Below are positions 61,757-64,000 of a DNA stretch of 64,000 nt, piece after piece. The stretch covers positions 1 to 64,000 of the forward strand of contig NZ_FPKW01000016.1 of the NCBI RefSeq assembly GCF_900114875.1. Reading direction: 5' to 3'. The translations under genes and the position numbers were made by a program. The notes under the pieces were generated by a model. The model was not told the DNA's origin. It ran no database searches and saw only the letters and a program-made list of their open reading frames with translations. This DNA comes from Chryseobacterium limigenitum. GTDB taxonomy: Bacteria; Bacteroidota; Bacteroidia; Flavobacteriales; Weeksellaceae. The number at the start of each line of letters is the position of its first letter. Within the stretch, counting starts at the first letter, position 1.

Positions 61757-62749
61757 ATGAGCAAAAAAACTGTTGCCGTAGTTATGGGAGGCTATTCCGA
61801 CGAATATGTTGTTTCCCTGAAAAGCGGTCAATTAATTTATGATTCTTTAGACAGAGACCTCTATGATGTACATAAAGTGGTCATTCTTAGAGATGAGTGG
61901 TATTTTTTAGGTGAAAATGATAAAAAATATGCCATCAACAAAGGTGACTTCTCCGTGACATTAGATAATAATGAGCAGCTAAAATTTGATGTTTGCTTTA
62001 ATATTATCCACGGAACTCCGGGCGAAAATGGAATTTTACAAGCGTATTGGGATGCCATCGGGCAAACCTACACGGGTTGTGATTTTTACCAGAGTGCTTT
62101 AACATTTAATAAAAAAGATACTTTGGCGGTATTGTCTAAATATGGGATTCCTTCTGCGAAGAGTGTTTATTTAAGAAAAGGTGAAGATATTAATGTAGAT
62201 AAAATCATTGATGAATTGGGACTTCCTGTTTTTGTTAAGCCTAATCAATCAGGTTCTTCTTTAGGAATTTCTAAAGTGAAAGAAAAGTCTGAATTAATTG
62301 CAGCGACAGAAATTGCCTTTAAAGAAGATGATGAAATTTTAATTGAAAGTTTCCTAGACGGAATGGAAGTTTCGGTAGGCGTTATTGATTTTAAAGGTGA
62401 AACCATCGTTCTGGGAATTACAGAAATTGTTCCTCAAAATGAATTCTTCGATTATGAAGCAAAATATGAAGGTGCTTCCGAAGAAATTACCCCTGCAAGA
62501 ATTGATGCCGAAACAACAAAAAGAGTCGAAGAAATTTCAAAAAGAGCTTACGATTCTCTAGGAATGAGCGGTTTTTCGCGCAGTGAGTTTATTTTGATGG
62601 ACGGTATTCCCTATATGTTGGAAATGAATACAAACCCAGGATTTTCTCCGGCAAGTATTCTTCCTCAACAGGCAAAAATCTACGGAATTTCTATCAAAGA
62701 TCTTTGCGGAAATGAAGTTGAAAAGGCTTTAAATAAATTTAGAAATTAG
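61757..62749 (+). CDS. ddl: D-alanine-D-alanine ligase
   Basis: A 330-aa ATP-grasp enzyme joining two D-alanines for peptidoglycan. Visible are VVMGGYSDEYVVSL, HGTPGENG, VKPNQSGSSLGI (ATP-grasp loop) and LEMNTNPGFS. The ATG at 61757 (MSKKTVAVVM) is preferred over another two codons upstream. It is linked to coaD by a 73-bp spacer. Confidence 0.95.
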   Translation: MSKKTVAVVMGGYSDEYVVSLKSGQLIYDSLDRDLYDVHKVVILRDEWYFLGENDKKYAINKGDFSVTLDNNEQLKFDVCFNIIHGTPGENGILQAYWDAIGQTYTGCDFYQSALTFNKKDTLAVLSKYGIPSAKSVYLRKGEDINVDKIIDELGLPVFVKPNQSGSSLGISKVKEKSELIAATEIAFKEDDEILIESFLDGMEVSVGVIDFKGETIVLGITEIVPQNEFFDYEAKYEGASEEITPARIDAETTKRVEEISKRAYDSLGMSGFSRSEFILMDGIPYMLEMNTNPGFSPASILPQQAKIYGISIKDLCGNEVEKALNKFRN

Positions 62750-62822
62750 TGTTGCGTATTTGGCTTTTAGTGTTTGGAAACTACTAAAAACCAAATACCA
62801 ATTATTCAAAACTCTTTAAGAC

Positions 62823-63296
62823 ATGAAAATTGCTGTTTTTCCGGGATCTTTTGACCCAATTACTTTAGGACACTATGATATTATAGAAAGAGCGGCTCCG
62901 CTTTTTGATAAATTGATCATTGCCATCGGACAAAATTCTCAAAAGAAATACATGTTTCCGTTGGAAAAAAGAATGGAATTCATCCAAAACTCCGTTGCCG
63001 AATTTCCAAACGTTGAAGTAGATTATTTTGAAGGCCTGACGGTTGACTTTTGCTTCGAAAAAAATGCTCAGTACATTCTTCGAGGATTAAGAAATCCCGC
63101 AGATTTTGAATTCGAAAAAGCAATCGCTCACACCAACAGAACTTTGGCTCATAAAAAATTGGAAACCGTGTTTTTATTAACTTCATCAGGAAAATCTTTC
63201 ATCAGCAGCAGTATTGTGAGAGAAATTATCAATCACAGCGGCGAGTATGAATTGTTAGTTCCCGAAGCGGTAAGGGTTCCGAAAAAAGTAAAATAA
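62823..63296 (+). CDS. coaD: Phosphopantetheine adenylyltransferase
   Basis: A 157-aa nucleotidyltransferase for CoA synthesis. Its TLGHYD (TxGH) and FISSSIVREI signatures and the GLRNPADFEFE region are complete. Typical length. It is in one orientation with ddl and the TRIC gene. Confidence 0.95.
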   Translation: MKIAVFPGSFDPITLGHYDIIERAAPLFDKLIIAIGQNSQKKYMFPLEKRMEFIQNSVAEFPNVEVDYFEGLTVDFCFEKNAQYILRGLRNPADFEFEKAIAHTNRTLAHKKLETVFLLTSSGKSFISSSIVREIINHSGEYELLVPEAVRVPKKVK

Positions 63297-63310
63297 TTGA
63301 TAAGCGATAA
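63297..63310. repeat. Intergenic repeat shared with 24629-24642
   Basis: TTGATAAGCGATAA here is the reverse complement of TTATCGCTTATCAA in the nuoC-nuoD spacer. A nearby TTATCATTTATC (63362-63374 region) gives a partial palindrome. Confidence 0.5.
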
Positions 63311-63386
63311 ATGATAATTGATACAATGGTAGAAAATTTGCTTATGAAGAAATCATTCATTAATTATCATTTATCACCCATATTAT

Positions 63387-64000
63387 ATGCACGAACAGTT
63401 CAATTTTGCCATAGAAGTACTCGGAACGATTTCCTTTTCGATGTCGGGAAGTTTTGCAGCGATGCAAAAACGTCTTGACCCGTTCGGCGTACTTATTATT
63501 GCCTTCGTGACTTCAGTCGGAGGCGGAACTGTGAGAGATTTATTATTGGACATTCCGGTTTTCTGGATGCACGATCTTTTGACCTGTGCCGTGATTATCA
63601 TTACAAGTATTTTTTCAATGATATTTAAATCTTTGGAGAAAAACTTTAAGGTTACTTTATTTATTTTTGACAGTTTCGGATTGGGACTGTTTACCATAAT
63701 CGGTGTTCAGAAAGGTTTGAATGCAGATATTCATCCTTTAATATGTATCGGACTTGGAACAATTACCGGCTGTTTCGGCGGGATAATCCGGGACATTCTA
63801 CTGAATAGAATTCCATTAATTTTTAGAAAAGAAATTTATGCTACAGCTTGTATCGTTGGGGGTTCTGCATTTTTATTTTTAACAAAATTCACTACACTTT
63901 CTTACACAATCATTCAAATCTTTACGATCTTATTAATTGTTTCCATAAGAACATTGGCTGTAAAATATCACTGGCAGATCCCAAAATTCTATGGGCATGA
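63387..64000 (+). CDS. TRIC/YicG-family membrane channel, partial at the window end
   Basis: From the ATG at 63387 the frame stays open to the last base (204 codons visible). It encodes seven hydrophobic segments in two repeats, each with a glycine-rich GG-x-RD motif: SVGGGTVRDLLL and GCFGGIIRDILL. This is the trimeric intracellular cation channel (UPF0126/YicG) family, usually about 205 aa, so nearly the whole gene is present. It is probably co-transcribed with coaD, 90 bp upstream. Confidence 0.88.
   Translation, partial: MHEQFNFAIEVLGTISFSMSGSFAAMQKRLDPFGVLIIAFVTSVGGGTVRDLLLDIPVFWMHDLLTCAVIIITSIFSMIFKSLEKNFKVTLFIFDSFGLGLFTIIGVQKGLNADIHPLICIGLGTITGCFGGIIRDILLNRIPLIFRKEIYATACIVGGSAFLFLTKFTTLSYTIIQIFTILLIVSIRTLAVKYHWQIPKFYGH

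Noticed and set aside
63383..63697. Minus-strand open frame of 104 codons
   Set aside because: It is antisense to the TRIC-family gene, which has clear family motifs.

Overview
The window looks like the chromosome of a Bacteroidota (Flavobacteriia) bacterium, most likely Chryseobacterium or a close Weeksellaceae relative. The DNA is AT-rich, promoters carry the Bacteroidota -7 box TAnnTTTG, Shine-Dalgarno sequences are mostly absent, and there are a PorP/SprF-type protein and a secreted nuclease with a type IX secretion C-terminal domain. The core genes read as single-copy flavobacterial housekeeping genes.

Positions 1 to about 12,290 are accessory DNA: one end of an integrated mobile element. 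It starts inside an IS3-type transposase gene. Next come a small HTH gene and an array of six motifs at an exact 22-bp period (iteron-like, 947-1078). An ATPase plus HNH nuclease pair resembling the Septu (PtuA/PtuB) defence systems follows, then a tyrosine integrase. The last part is a tightly packed minus-strand replication operon: an excisionase-like HTH protein, a 44-aa ORF, a DUF5906/SF3-type helicase, a free-standing DEDDy 3'-5' exonuclease, a family A DNA polymerase without nuclease domains, and a protein weakly resembling phage gene II/X replication proteins. A CAU-anticodon tRNA (12297-12370) has its 3' end facing this block and is a plausible integration target, although no duplicated tRNA end was found by eye.

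Positions 12,433-23,000 are ordinary chromosome: methylmalonyl-CoA epimerase, rbfA, a LolC/E-like permease, secreted endonuclease I, aroE, a DUF349 protein, ribD, a YigZ protein, a zinc metallopeptidase, a GNAT-like protein and a small membrane protein.

Positions 23,052-38,929 are the nuoABCDEFGHIJKLMN complex I operon, all subunits in standard order. Between nuoF and nuoG it is interrupted by three foreign-looking ORFs: an outer-membrane beta-barrel protein and an AAA15-type ATPase followed by a small protein with a TOPRIM-like DxD motif. The ATPase/TOPRIM-like pair resembles two-gene abortive-infection modules such as PARIS, but I cannot assign it to a named system. It is the strongest candidate here for an undescribed system.

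Positions 39,005-64,000 hold a GAF-type protein, an HD phosphohydrolase fused to a Pycsar-type membrane effector domain with no cyclase nearby, and a lipoprotein phosphoesterase fused to an outer-membrane barrel. They continue with mazG, a DUF5606 gene, def, ruvX, a histidine phosphatase, a beta-lactamase-like hydrolase, a YfcE-type phosphoesterase, an Smr protein, DUF3822-rsmD, a divergent hxlR/nitroreductase pair with a clear operator-like inverted repeat, murI, hemW, a PorP/SprF protein, rluD, a PASTA protein, ddl, coaD and a partial TRIC-family gene. Several dispersed palindromic intergenic repeats lie in this half and in the nuo spacers.
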